Of a DNA stretch of 64,000 bases, positions 14,501-23,680 are shown piece by piece (position 1 is the stretch's first letter; each line of letters starts with the position of its first letter). A model generated the notes under the pieces. It had not been told where the DNA came from and did not search any database. It saw only the letters and a list, made by a program, of their open reading frames with translations. Source of the stretch: CAVRRZ01 sp963723745 (GTDB taxonomy: Bacteria; Actinomycetota; Actinomycetes; Mycobacteriales; Geodermatophilaceae); assembly GCA_963723745.1 (NCBI GenBank), contig CAVRRZ010000005.1, positions 744,001-808,000 on the forward strand. Direction: 5' to 3'. Made by a program: the position numbers and the translations under genes.

Positions 14501-15586
14501 CTGTCGCGACCGGACACGTTGTTCACGCGGCGAGGCGGCTGACCGGTGGGCGGCCTCCGAGGGCGGAGTGGCTGCGGGCAGTGTTGTAGTGCTCGAGCCA
14601 GCTGTCCAGGGCCGCGGTGCGCTGGTCGTTGCTGGTCCAGGCGGTGGCGTAGGCCCATTCGGTCTGCAGGGTGCGGTTGAACCGCTCGGCTTTGCCGTTG
14701 GTCCAGGGCCGGCCGGGCTTGATGAACCGGCGGCCGATGCGCAGCTGGTCGCAGGCGGCGATCCAGGCCCGGCCGATGCGGTAGCTCTTGGCGTTGTCGG
14801 TCAGCACCCGGCGCACGGTCACGCCCTGGGGGGCGAACCAGGCCGCCGCGCGGGTCAGGAAGCCCGCGCACGTGCCCGTGCGCTCGTCGGGCAGCACCTC
14901 GGCGTAGGCCATGCGGGTGTGGTCGTCGATGGCGACGTGCACGTAGTCCCAGCCCAGGCCGCGGCCGCGGACCTGCTCGGAGCGGCCGTGCACCCGCCAG
15001 CCGCCGCCATCTGGGATCCGGCCGAGCTTCTTGACGTCGACGTGCAGTAGGTCGCCGGGGTGCTGGTGTTCGTAGCGGCGGTCGCTGTGCCGACGGCCGC
15101 GCAGCAGCTCGCCGGTGAACCGGTCGACGTCGGCCAGCCGGGGCATGCCGGCCCGGGCCAGCACCGCGCCGATAGTGGAGGCCGCGATGCCCACGATCGG
15201 GGCCAGCCGGACCGGGCCGGCGTGGTGCTCGCGGCGGGCCGCCACGATCTGCGCGACCGTCTCCGGTGAGGTCTGACGCGGCATCCGATGCGGCCGGGAG
15301 GAGTGGTCGACCAGCCCCGCCTCGCCCTCGGTGCGCCAGCGGCGCACCCACTTGTAGACCGTCTGCCGGCTGATCCCCAGCTGCTTGGCCACCTCACCGG
15401 GCCGATGCCCGGCCAAGACACGAGCGACGATCAGCCTGCGGGCGTAGACGGTGGTGCGGGCGTTAGCGTGAGCCACAGAGACCTCCGGTCAGGAATGACG
15501 ACGTCAGACATCGCCACTCCTTCCGGAGGTCTCCTTCGTGATCAAGGCACCACGCCGACTGTCAACAACGTCCCTGGTCGCGACAG
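14501..15586. mobile_element. IS481-family insertion sequence, complete
   Basis: A 1086-bp element with terminal inverted repeats of about 26 bp matching at 22 positions: the left end starts CTGTCGCGACC and the right end is its inverted copy. It is flanked on both sides by CTAG (14497-14500 and 15587-15590), the expected target duplication for IS481 relatives that insert at CTAG. One intact transposase gene. Clean ends suggest a recent insertion. Confidence 0.92.
14523..15476 (-). CDS. IS481-family transposase
   Basis: 317 residues. An N-terminal helix-turn-helix (VAKQLGISRQTVYKWVRRW) is followed by an rve-type DDE catalytic core: LLHVDVKKLG, VLTDNAKSYR and NGKAERFNRTLQ carry the three acidic residues. 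Normal length and uninterrupted, so probably active. Confidence 0.95.
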   Translation of the reverse strand: MAHANARTTVYARRLIVARVLAGHRPGEVAKQLGISRQTVYKWVRRWRTEGEAGLVDHSSRPHRMPRQTSPETVAQIVAARREHHAGPVRLAPIVGIAASTIGAVLARAGMPRLADVDRFTGELLRGRRHSDRRYEHQHPGDLLHVDVKKLGRIPDGGGWRVHGRSEQVRGRGLGWDYVHVAIDDHTRMAYAEVLPDERTGTCAGFLTRAAAWFAPQGVTVRRVLTDNAKSYRIGRAWIAACDQLRIGRRFIKPGRPWTNGKAERFNRTLQTEWAYATAWTSNDQRTAALDSWLEHYNTARSHSALGGRPPVSRLAA

Positions 15587-15796
15587 CTAGCGCACTGCGG
15601 ACAGCTGCGGCATCTGCCATCACGCCGGAACGGAAGTACGGACCGCGGGTCGGCATGCAGGTCGACGCCGGGGACGGCGGCACGCCGCTGGTGGCCGATC
15701 CCGAGAACCGGCAGGTCACGGCGGTGCGTGCGCAGGCATTGGTCGAGGGCGGCGCTGAAGCCGACGACCGCGTGGTCAGGGCACCGCGCGGCCCGG

Positions 15797-16768
15797 TCAC
15801 CCAGCGGTCGGGAACGCCTCGCGGAAGCGCTGGAGGACGTCGGAGGGCACGCGGCCGCGGTCGCTGACCTCGATGCCCTGCGTGCGCGCCCAGGCCCGGA
15901 CCTCTGCGGGTGACGGCGGCGCGGCGGGCACCCGCCCGCCGGGGGCGAAAGTGACCTCGAGGTCGGCGGTGGAGCGGGCGGCGCCGAGTTCGGCGAGGCA
16001 GGCCCCGAGCCAGCGGTAGGTCCACTCCTGCGCCAGCGGCCGGGTCTCGCAGAACACCACGGGCACCGACGGGAAGCGCGCCTGCGCCTCGGCGAGCGCC
16101 TCTGCGACCCGGCTGCCCGCGACGTGCGGCAGCTTGAACAGCCGGCTGTACCGGTCCTCGACCACGACGGCCGCCCTCGCCAGCGCGGTCAGGTCGGCGA
16201 GGGCGTAGGTGAGCTTTCCGGACAGCAGGCTGCCGGCGAGGTCTTCGAGCGTCTTGCGCTCGACCGCGGCGACGACCTCCCCGCCGATCTCGACGGCGTA
16301 GTCGCCGGCGGCGAGCCGCTGCCGCCGGGTGGTGGCCTGCTGGGCGCCGAAGGCGTAGGGGTACTTCTCGCCGCTGTCGACGACGATGTCGAGCACCTGG
16401 CCGTGCGCGCGGGCGGTGGGCAGGTGCACGCCGGGGCGGGCCTGCTTCGTCGTCCGGGGCGACTGCCAGAAGATGACCTCGCGACCGCGGGCGCGGGTGA
16501 CGACGAGTTGCGAGCGGTTCTCCCGGGCGCGGGCCAGGACGAGGTCGATGGCGGGGCCGCGCCGGGAGCAGGAGCGGACGGCGTGCCGCTCGACGATCTC
16601 CGCGTCGGCCGGCCATCCCTCGGCGCGGTGGCAGTAGACCTTGCTCGCCCGCGGCCAGGTCTCCCGGGCCTTCACGACGACGCCGGCCGCACCCAGGGGG
16701 ATGCGCACCAGGTACGGCAGCGTCGACTCCGGGTCGGGGTTGCGCGCCACGAGGAGGTCGTCGACCAC
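15797..16768 (-). CDS. ERCC4-domain nuclease with Lsr2-like C-terminal domain
   Basis: 323 residues. The central ERCC4/XPF-type nuclease shows VVDSGEKYPYAFG, RLAAGDYAV and VVAAVERKTLEDLAGSL, i.e. the D...GD...VERK catalytic pattern. The C-terminal 35 residues (VRAWARTQGIEVSDRGRVPSDVLQRFREA) resemble the AT-hook-like DNA-binding domain of Lsr2. The fusion suggests a structure-specific or xenogeneic-DNA nuclease directed by the Lsr2-like module (inference). GTG start with a weak ribosome site. The 3' side is cut off from whatever followed by the IS481 element 210 bases away. Confidence 0.8.
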   Translation of the reverse strand: MVDDLLVARNPDPESTLPYLVRIPLGAAGVVVKARETWPRASKVYCHRAEGWPADAEIVERHAVRSCSRRGPAIDLVLARARENRSQLVVTRARGREVIFWQSPRTTKQARPGVHLPTARAHGQVLDIVVDSGEKYPYAFGAQQATTRRQRLAAGDYAVEIGGEVVAAVERKTLEDLAGSLLSGKLTYALADLTALARAAVVVEDRYSRLFKLPHVAGSRVAEALAEAQARFPSVPVVFCETRPLAQEWTYRWLGACLAELGAARSTADLEVTFAPGGRVPAAPPSPAEVRAWARTQGIEVSDRGRVPSDVLQRFREAFPTAG

Positions 16769-16817
16769 GGCGTCACTGTCGCACGACGCCGTCTGCGTCC
16801 GGCACTCGCGGAGCGAC

Positions 16818-16976
16818 TCAGGTCAAGCCGAGATCCGCCTTGACCTGCTCCCACGGGACGTCAGGCCTCTCCTCGGCGCCAGGAGCGTGGCGAGCCGCGA
16901 TGTCCTCCGCGTCCTCCAGGGCAGTCATCAACTCGTCGTAGCGCTCGGGACTCACCAACACGGCGGCCGGTCGGCC
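16818..16976 (-). pseudogene. N-terminally truncated Phd/YefM-type antitoxin
   Basis: Fifty-two codons reading GRPAAVLVSPERYDELMTAL and on to a normal stop. This is the C-terminal half of a Phd/YefM antitoxin. The DNA-binding N-terminal half is missing: upstream the frame becomes non-homologous next to the end of the DUF4386 gene. No RelE-like toxin follows. A remnant of a toxin-antitoxin pair. Confidence 0.6.
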
Positions 16977-17020
16977 GCCCGTCCCCCTCGAGCGATGAGG
17001 GCACGTGGACCTTCCGGTCG

Positions 17021-17758
17021 TCAGCGCCTCTGCGGCAGGGCAGCCACGGCAGCGGGCCGGAAGCCCTTGACGACCAGGTAGACGCCGAGCGACAACTCCC
17101 AGACGGCGATCGGCAGCGCGGCGAGCGCGACGATCGGGGCGTCGCGCTCGTAGAGGCCGAAGAAGATCGCGGCGTCCGAGGCGAGCAACAGCGGGGCGCC
17201 GATCAGCCCGAGCGTGGGCAGGATCCGCGGCACCAGCCCGGACCGGTACAGCGCGTAACCAAGGAAGAGCGCGTTGAACACCGGCGCGAGGCTCTGCGAG
17301 AGCAGGAACGTCCAGTCGTAGGCGGCGGACAGGGTCTGCCCCGTGGTGACCAGGGATGCCGGGTCGGCGTCCGGGGTGCCGGCGACGTCGTTGCGCAACG
17401 TCAGCAGGGTGAGCACGCTGACGACGCCCACGAGGATGAGCGCGCCCTCCACGACCCGGGCGGCGACGAACCCGAGTGCGGCGGTCTCGCTCTGCCGCCG
17501 CACGACCGGGTACAGCACCACGGCGGTGCCGATGCAGGCCAGGGCGACGACGACCTCCGACAGGGCGGCCAGCCGGACGCCGGTGTCGCTGCCTGCACCC
17601 AGGACGAAGTCGGTCTCGCCCCGCGCGTCCTGGTAGAGCGCGAGCGTCGGTATCGACACGAACGTGAGCAGGTACAGGATCCCGGCGGCGCGGGCGGTGC
17701 GCCGCATCGGGTCGACCGGGGCCGACGTGGACGGGCCGGCCGAGGCGGTGGTCTGCAT
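17021..17758 (-). CDS. DUF4386 family membrane protein (copy 1)
   Basis: 245 residues with about six membrane helices, starting RRTARAAGILYLLTFVSIP as in DUF4386 proteins. Function unknown. ATG 17758 has AGGAGG upstream. It follows the LuxR-type regulator by about 110 bases. A near-identical second copy lies at 44772-45518; similarity continues upstream into the tail of the response regulator gene. Confidence 0.85.
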   Translation of the reverse strand: MQTTASAGPSTSAPVDPMRRTARAAGILYLLTFVSIPTLALYQDARGETDFVLGAGSDTGVRLAALSEVVVALACIGTAVVLYPVVRRQSETAALGFVAARVVEGALILVGVVSVLTLLTLRNDVAGTPDADPASLVTTGQTLSAAYDWTFLLSQSLAPVFNALFLGYALYRSGLVPRILPTLGLIGAPLLLASDAAIFFGLYERDAPIVALAALPIAVWELSLGVYLVVKGFRPAAVAALPQRR

Positions 17759-17868
17759 GGCGAGCCTCCTCGGGTCACCGGGCCCACCCGTGAGCGGCGT
17801 CGCCGTCGACTCGGCAGCGGCATCCTGGCAGCCGGACCGGGCGGTGTCGATGGTCCTCGTCGTGGGAC

Positions 17869-18498
17869 CTACAGCCCGGCGTCGCGGGCCCTGGCCACCA
17901 GTGACGCTCGGTCGGTCACGCCGAGCTTGGTGAAGATGCTCGAGACGTGGTTGCGCACGGTCTTCTCCGACAGGAACAACCGGCGGGCGATGTCCGCGTT
18001 CGCGCGTCCCTCGGCGGCCAGCCGGAGCACCTCGCGCTCCCGCTCGGACAGCTGCGGAAACGGACCGACGGCTCCCTCGGTGCGCGCGGTGAAGAAGGCC
18101 ATGACCCGCTCGGCCACGCCGGCGCCGTAGACCACCTGTCCCCCGGCGACCGACCGGACGGCCCGCTCGATCTCGTCCTGGCCGGCGCCCTTGAGCAGGT
18201 AGCCCCAGGCGCCGGCGCGGATGGCGGCCAGCACCGTCTCGTCGGCCTCGATCATCGTGAGCACCAGCACGCGGGTGTCGGGGGCGACCTCCCGCAGCCG
18301 CCTGGTCACCTCCACGCCGGTCAGGCCGGGCATCTGCAGGTCGAGCAGTGCGACGTCGGGGCGGGTCTCGGCGACTGCGGCCACGGCATGCGGCCCGTCC
18401 GCGGCCTCGGCGACGACGTCCAGACCGCTGTCCTGCAGCAGCAGCCGCAGCCCGGCCCGGAAGGCGGGGTGGTCGTCGGCGATCACGACGCGGACCAT
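17869..18498 (-). CDS. NarL/LuxR-family two-component response regulator
   Basis: 209 residues. The receiver domain has acidic pair D8/D9 and phospho-acceptor D53 (VALLDLQMPG). The C-terminal LuxR helix-turn-helix is LSEREREVLRLAAEGRANADIARRLFLSEKTVRNHVSSIFTKLGV. It overlaps the kinase gene by 16 bases, so the two are a cognate pair. Targets unknown; the DUF4386 gene just downstream is a candidate. Confidence 0.95.
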   Translation of the reverse strand: MVRVVIADDHPAFRAGLRLLLQDSGLDVVAEAADGPHAVAAVAETRPDVALLDLQMPGLTGVEVTRRLREVAPDTRVLVLTMIEADETVLAAIRAGAWGYLLKGAGQDEIERAVRSVAGGQVVYGAGVAERVMAFFTARTEGAVGPFPQLSEREREVLRLAAEGRANADIARRLFLSEKTVRNHVSSIFTKLGVTDRASLVARARDAGL

Positions 18499-20513
18499 GC
18501 GGCTCCTCGCAGCGGTAGGACGGCGCGGACGCGGGTGCCGCCGCCGGCGGCCGACAGCACCGAGCAGTTGCCGCCGAGTTCGGCGGCGCGGTCGCGCATC
18601 GATTGCAGGCCGAGGCCGGGTCGGGCGTCCTCGGCGCAGCCGCGGCCGTCGTCGACGACGTCGATGGCGACGGCGTCGTCGCCGCCGTGCAGCTGCACGG
18701 TGATGCGATCGGCGCCGGCATGTCGGACTGCGTTGGTCATGGCCTCCTGCGTGATGCGGAAGGCGGCCACCTCGACCGCCGCGGGCAGGTCGTCGAGCCG
18801 GCCGCTGCCCTCGACGCGGACGTCGGGCCCGCCGTCGCCCTCGGCCAGCAGCCCGGGGCCGGTCGCCTGGAGCGCGCCGAGCAGGCCGAGGTCGTCGAGC
18901 GCCGGCGGGCGCAGCCCGTGCACGATGCGGCGGACGTCGGCGACCGCCTCCTGCAGCTGCGCGCGCGCCGTCGTCACCAGGGGCTTCGCCCGCTCGGACC
19001 CGAGCGCCCGGGAGGCGACGTCCAGGGCCATGACCGCCGAGGCGAGCTGCGGGCCGAGACCGTCGTGCAGGTCACGGCGGATCCGGCGGCGCTCCTCTTC
19101 GCGGGCGGTGACCAGCCGGTCGCGGGAGCGCTCGAGGTCGGTGACCAGGCGCAGCGCGAAGCCGACGGCCGCGATCTGGGCGGCGAGGTCGGTGAGCAGC
19201 GAGGTGTCGAGCGGCTCGAGGCCGTCGGTGCCCGTACGGGCGGCGACCGACAGCGTGCCGACGACGTCGTCGTGCCAGTGCAGCGGGAACTCGTGGACGG
19301 CGCGCGCCGGGTCGCCGGCGGATTCGACGACCGGTGGGCCGTCGGGCCGGTCGACGCGAACGACGACGGCGGGCAGCTTGATGTCGGCGGAGATCGCGGC
19401 GACCGCCCGGGTGAGCGCCTCGCGCGGCGAGCCTGCCGTGCGGAGCAGCTCGGTGACCCGGCCGAGCACCCGGTACGGGTCGCCGCGCAGGCCGTGCAAC
19501 AGCCGGTCGACGGCGCGCTGGATGCGCACGTACAGCGGGTGGAAGACGGCGGCGACGGCGACCGCCCCGACGAAGCCGATCACCGAGTCGGGGGCGCCGG
19601 CCAGGCCGCCGAGCCAGCCGACGACGGCGACGTAGACCAGCGCCGAGCAGGCCAGCAGCGCGGCGCCGACCAGGGTGCGGTTGAGCACGAGGTCGATGCC
19701 GAACAGCCGGTAGCGGACCACGGCGACGCCGATGGTGAGCGGCACGCCGAGGGTGGCCACGACGTTGAGCGGCGAGGGGGCCACGAACGAGGCGAGCACC
19801 GCCAGCGCGAGCGCGTAGCCGACCCAGGCGATTTGCCGGCGTCCCTGCGGGTCGGCGCGCCGGAACCGCAGGACGAGGCTCGCCAGGCCGAGCAGCGCCA
19901 GCGCAGGGATGAGCGGATTGAGCACCGTCTGGACGCCGTCGAGGAACGACTGCGGCACCGCGATCGCGAGCGGGTTGGCCGGCTGGTCGCCCTCGGGCTG
20001 GACGTCGGTGAAGGCGGTGACCAGCGACATCGTCGCGATCAGGGCGCCCGAGGTGATCGCGACCGGGCGCCAGCGGCGGGACAGCAGTCGGCCGTCCGGG
20101 AAGATCAACGGCAGCAGGGTGGCGAACCCGACGAAGGACGGCACCCAGGTCCACAGGGTGAGCCACGCGGTGATCCGGTAGCCGAGGGCGGGGTCGTCGC
20201 TGCCGGTGAAGCCGTGGACCGCGAGGGCGACGGAGCCGGCGTACACGCAGGCGAAGCAGCCGATGACCGTCATCAGCTGCAGGACGCGCTGGCCGGGCAC
20301 CCGGCCGAGCAGGACGGCGCCGACGATCGCCATGGCCGGGCCGACCAGCGGCTCCGGGGAGGCGACCAGGCTCAGCCGGTCGGCGGCGGGGGTGGCGAAG
20401 TGGGCGACCAGCCCGACGGCGAGGTAGCCGATCGCGGCCGCGGCGGAGAGCCGGGCCGCGATGACGACCCGGCTCCTCCGTGCTGCGCGGTCCCTGAACA
20501 CCGGTTCGTCCAC
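18483..20513 (-). CDS. Membrane sensor histidine kinase (HisKA_3 type)
   Basis: 676 residues. About ten membrane helices occupy roughly the first 330 residues, then a GAF-like region. The dimerisation box RRDLHDGLGPQLAS holds the phospho-accepting His near residue 484, and the HATPase domain shows EAMTNAVRHAGA and DDGRGC with GLGLQSMRDRA. It phosphorylates the overlapping NarL-type regulator. The signal is unknown; a many-helix sensor suggests a membrane or lipid cue. Confidence 0.92.
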   Translation of the reverse strand: MDEPVFRDRAARRSRVVIAARLSAAAAIGYLAVGLVAHFATPAADRLSLVASPEPLVGPAMAIVGAVLLGRVPGQRVLQLMTVIGCFACVYAGSVALAVHGFTGSDDPALGYRITAWLTLWTWVPSFVGFATLLPLIFPDGRLLSRRWRPVAITSGALIATMSLVTAFTDVQPEGDQPANPLAIAVPQSFLDGVQTVLNPLIPALALLGLASLVLRFRRADPQGRRQIAWVGYALALAVLASFVAPSPLNVVATLGVPLTIGVAVVRYRLFGIDLVLNRTLVGAALLACSALVYVAVVGWLGGLAGAPDSVIGFVGAVAVAAVFHPLYVRIQRAVDRLLHGLRGDPYRVLGRVTELLRTAGSPREALTRAVAAISADIKLPAVVVRVDRPDGPPVVESAGDPARAVHEFPLHWHDDVVGTLSVAARTGTDGLEPLDTSLLTDLAAQIAAVGFALRLVTDLERSRDRLVTAREEERRRIRRDLHDGLGPQLASAVMALDVASRALGSERAKPLVTTARAQLQEAVADVRRIVHGLRPPALDDLGLLGALQATGPGLLAEGDGGPDVRVEGSGRLDDLPAAVEVAAFRITQEAMTNAVRHAGADRITVQLHGGDDAVAIDVVDDGRGCAEDARPGLGLQSMRDRAAELGGNCSVLSAAGGGTRVRAVLPLRGAAWSAS

Positions 20514-20549
20514 CTCGCGGGCGACGCTAACCGACCGGATGGCCGCTGG

Positions 20550-21266
20550 TCAGGAGGTTGCCTCGTCCGGGGTACGGCCGAGCCACCACTGCCGGTCGGT
20601 GCGCTTCGCGACCACGTACGCCAGTCCGAGGGAGGCGGCGAGGAAGAGCCAGTGCGGGTCGACCGGGCCGGTGGAGAACGGGCCGAAGTCCAGGACGAGG
20701 AACACCAGCAGGACGATGGGGATCCAGATCGGGACGACGCGGGTGCGCAGGTAGCCGATGCTCGTGAGCAGCACCGCGCCGGGCATGCCGATCAGGAACG
20801 GGGCAAGGATCAGCACGGCGAGCGGGCTGGTCTGCGCGGACTCGAGCAGGTCGACCATGGCGGCGCGGTCGGGCTGGTCGATCGCCGCGAGGTCGACGAT
20901 CGAGACCGCGTGGATGCCCAGGAAGCCGAGCGCACCGGCGAAGCCGAGCCCCATGGCGGTGGCGCCGAGACGCGGCATGCGCGGACGGATCAGCTGCGCC
21001 ATGGCGACGAGGCCGAGCAGCAGGAACGGGACGGCGACCGTGCCGAGCGCCAGGCCGACCGCGGCCAGGGTGGGCCGGGCCGCCCAGGCATCGAGGCCCT
21101 CGGCGACCGAGCCGCCCTGGCCGACAGCGCGGCCGATGAGCGCCTCGGTGAGGTTCAGGGTCGCGCCGATCGTCAGCGCGACGACGGCGAGGCGTCGGCC
21201 GATCGGAGCGGGCCTCGGCACGTCGAGGTCGTCGCGCTGCTCGGGAGAAACGGTGTGTGCAGTCAT
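20550..21266 (-). CDS. Multi-spanning membrane protein, unknown function
   Basis: 238 residues with about six hydrophobic helices and a short charged N-terminus. Loosely like DUF4386 in overall organisation, but I cannot place it in a named family. It ends 36 bases before the sensor kinase start and is co-oriented, so it may be part of the kinase operon and its sensing input. ATG with an AAGGAGTGG upstream. Confidence 0.7.
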   Translation of the reverse strand: MTAHTVSPEQRDDLDVPRPAPIGRRLAVVALTIGATLNLTEALIGRAVGQGGSVAEGLDAWAARPTLAAVGLALGTVAVPFLLLGLVAMAQLIRPRMPRLGATAMGLGFAGALGFLGIHAVSIVDLAAIDQPDRAAMVDLLESAQTSPLAVLILAPFLIGMPGAVLLTSIGYLRTRVVPIWIPIVLLVFLVLDFGPFSTGPVDPHWLFLAASLGLAYVVAKRTDRQWWLGRTPDEATS

Positions 21267-21418
21267 CGGGTGTCCACTCCTTCACCCGGGCGGGACCTTC
21301 CCGGCGGGCAGGAGTCACCGTGCGGCGGGACGTGTCCCGGCGTGCTGAGGCACCGGTCCCGATGTTGCCGGGCGGACGTGCGCCGATCCCCGCTCCGTCC
21401 CGTCGCGCCCCGGAGAGA

Positions 21419-21634
21419 TCAGTCCTTCGCCGGCGCGCCCTCCAGTGCACGGAACGCGGCGTAGACGAGGAAGGCCGGCCAGACCACCGACCTGAGGACG
21501 GCGAGGGCCCGGTCGCCCGGGGTGGTGGCCTGCTGCCAGTTCCAGACCAGCGCGCCGACGAAGCCGAGCGGATACACGGGGCTGCCGCCACCCGAGCCGG
21601 ACGTGGGCCCGCGGCCTTCCTTCTGCTGCTTCAC
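21419..21634 (-). CDS. Small membrane protein, 71 residues
   Basis: A Gly/Ser-rich N-terminus followed by a hydrophobic segment (YPLGFVGALVWNWQQA) and a second weaker one (VVWPAFLVYAAFRAL). Codon usage fits a real gene. Not recognised; stands alone between the membrane protein upstream and the divergent nuclease gene. Confidence 0.6.
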   Translation of the reverse strand: MKQQKEGRGPTSGSGGGSPVYPLGFVGALVWNWQQATTPGDRALAVLRSVVWPAFLVYAAFRALEGAPAKD

Positions 21635-21913
21635 GGTGCCTCCCTGTGAGGGTCCCCCGCGCCGAGAGGGCCGACGCTACGGAGAGCGGCCGGTTCGAAC
21701 CAGAGGATCGGGCCTGATGGGGCCGACCGGCGGCACGCCCCCGCCCGCTCTGCGCCGGATGTGGCTGGTGGTGCCGGTTCTGTCGATCGCATGACGTTTC
21801 GATACGGCGCGCGGCAGACGGCTGTCGCCGCACGGTCGGAGCCGCTAGGACAGGAGGGTCGTCGTCCCGCCTGCGCGGCGGTGAGTCCGTCGACAGGCGA
21901 ACGGGGGCTGGCC

Positions 21914-23680
21914 GTGTTCGATTCGGCGGTGGAAGCGGTGCTCCGGCACCACGAGGCCCGGTCACGGAACAACCTGATGCGGGCGACCGCCGACCATGCT
22001 CGCTCCCTCGGCTTCGCGGTCGTCCCGCCCGGTGGGTCCGGAAGCGCGAAGTACCTCCGCCTCCTGCTCGACGGTGCGCCAGGGCAGAAGGCCACGCTGT
22101 ACCTGGAGGGCACTCGGCTGCGGGTGAGCGGCAAGGGAGTCCGCTCCTTCGCCGCGGGGCTTCCCGGTGCCGTCGTGACAGCTGCCGACGTGCAGTTCCC
22201 GCTGGGCACCGTCGAGTTCGCCACGCTGGATGCCTTCGCCGACCGGGCGCTGCCCTCGAAGAGCCGGGCGCAGCACGCCGAGCTGGCTGCAGCGTCGGGA
22301 CGCGGCCGGCCGTCCGGAGCCGCGGCACCGCCTCCCCCAGCAATGCCGCCCGCAGCATTGCCCACGCCCGCCGCCGGACGGCGGGCCTCGGGCAGCCACC
22401 GGCTGCAGATCGCGGTACTCGCCGCGATCGCCCTGCTGCTCGTCATCGGCGCCGCCGGCAGCGGCATCTCCGGCGCCCTCCTCTTGAGCGGGCTCGCGAT
22501 CGTCGTGCTCGGGACGTTCGCCGCGTTCGGACGCGGGTCACCGTGGACGGCCATCGCGTCCCGCGGGGTCGGCGGCGCGGTCGCCGCAGGCGGCTTGGCG
22601 CTCGCTCTCACGGGCGGCGTGCTCGCACCACCGAGTACGCCGGTAGCGCAGATCGAGACGCCGGCACCGTCGACTCCGAGCCCTCCGCGACTCGAGCCGT
22701 CGGAGAGCCGGGCCGACCTCGAGGCCGAGGTCGAGGTGGCGGAAGCCCGGCTCGCGGACGACGAGACGGACGAGACAGCCCGGACGCCGGACGGCCTGGT
22801 CGCCGACCCGGCGACGGGCATCCTGGCCGACGGGGCCGCCACGGACGCCATCACCGGCGCCACTGAGACCACCGCGCTGGCCGCCCTCGCGGCGCTGGAC
22901 GTGAAGGGTCGCGCCCCGCGTACCGGCTACGACCGGGATCTCTTCGGCTCCGGCTGGGGCGATCCGGATCGCAACGGGTGCGACGCCCGCAATGACATCC
23001 TCGCTCGCGACCTCACCGGTGAGACGTTCAAGCCGGGCACCCGGAACTGCGTCGTGCTCACCGGCACCCTGGCCGGGCCGTACTCGGGCCGGACGATCGC
23101 GTTCGTGCGCGGTCAGGACACGAGTTCCGACGTGCAGATCGACCACGTGGTCGCCGTCTCCGACGCCTGGCAGAAGGGCGCGCAAGGGTGGGACGGCGGA
23201 CGTCGCATCGCCTTCTACAACGACCCGCTCAACCTGCTCGCCGTCGACGGCGGGCTCAACATGCAGAAGGGCGACGGTGACGCGGCGACCTGGCTGCCGC
23301 CGAACCGGAGCTACCGATGCGCCTACGTCGCGCGGCAGGTCGCGGTGAAGGTGAAGTACGACCTGTGGGTCACCCAGGCCGAGCGCAACGCCATGGCAAC
23401 GGTGCTCAGCACGTGCCCGGATCAGCCCCTGCCCGGCGGAGTCGTCGCGGACGTCCCGAAGCCATCACCGGCACCCGCCCCGAGGCCTGCTCCGGCACCG
23501 GCTCCTGCTCCCGCCCCGGCCCCCGCGCCGGCTCCTGCCCCCGCGCCGGCGCCGGCGCCGGACGTCTACTACCAGAACTGCGACGCGGTCCGAGCTGCCA
23601 GCGCGGATCCCATCCGCGCCGGCGACCCGGGGTGGGAGCCGAAGTTCGACCGGGACGGCGACGGCGTCGGCTGCGAGTAG
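21914..23680 (+). CDS. DUF1524 (GmrSD-like) HNH nuclease with membrane anchor and excalibur domain
   Basis: 588 residues. Cytoplasmic N-terminal region (1-165), two hydrophobic segments (about 165-240), a charged linker, a DUF1524 HNH domain with DVQIDHVVAVSDAW and NDPLNLLAVDGGLNMQKGD (about 400-450), an Ala-Pro repeat linker (about 520-550), and a C-terminal excalibur calcium-binding domain ending DRDGDGVGCE. This order fits a membrane-anchored extracytoplasmic nuclease, as in competence or nutrient DNA degradation, more than the cytoplasmic GmrSD restriction system. GTG 21914 is chosen since upstream codons are not protein-like. Confidence 0.8.
   Translation: MFDSAVEAVLRHHEARSRNNLMRATADHARSLGFAVVPPGGSGSAKYLRLLLDGAPGQKATLYLEGTRLRVSGKGVRSFAAGLPGAVVTAADVQFPLGTVEFATLDAFADRALPSKSRAQHAELAAASGRGRPSGAAAPPPPAMPPAALPTPAAGRRASGSHRLQIAVLAAIALLLVIGAAGSGISGALLLSGLAIVVLGTFAAFGRGSPWTAIASRGVGGAVAAGGLALALTGGVLAPPSTPVAQIETPAPSTPSPPRLEPSESRADLEAEVEVAEARLADDETDETARTPDGLVADPATGILADGAATDAITGATETTALAALAALDVKGRAPRTGYDRDLFGSGWGDPDRNGCDARNDILARDLTGETFKPGTRNCVVLTGTLAGPYSGRTIAFVRGQDTSSDVQIDHVVAVSDAWQKGAQGWDGGRRIAFYNDPLNLLAVDGGLNMQKGDGDAATWLPPNRSYRCAYVARQVAVKVKYDLWVTQAERNAMATVLSTCPDQPLPGGVVADVPKPSPAPAPRPAPAPAPAPAPAPAPAPAPAPAPAPDVYYQNCDAVRAASADPIRAGDPGWEPKFDRDGDGVGCE
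23470..23562. repeat. Ala-Pro codon repeat in the nuclease linker
   Basis: Low-complexity GCT/GCC-CCx hexamer repeats encoding roughly 15 Ala-Pro pairs between the HNH and excalibur domains. This kind of wall-spanning linker can vary in length by slippage. Confidence 0.85.

Noticed and set aside
15591..15796. Possible gene cut by the IS481 element
   Set aside because: All three frames look similarly GC-biased and none gives a recognisable product, so I could not support a call.
18603..21464. 953-codon open frame on the + strand
   Set aside because: Antisense to the sensor kinase and membrane protein genes; composition typical of a shadow frame in GC-rich DNA.
23470..23562. Short regular repeats suggesting a CRISPR-like array
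   Set aside because: The units are 6-base Ala-Pro codon pairs inside a protein linker, with no spacers.
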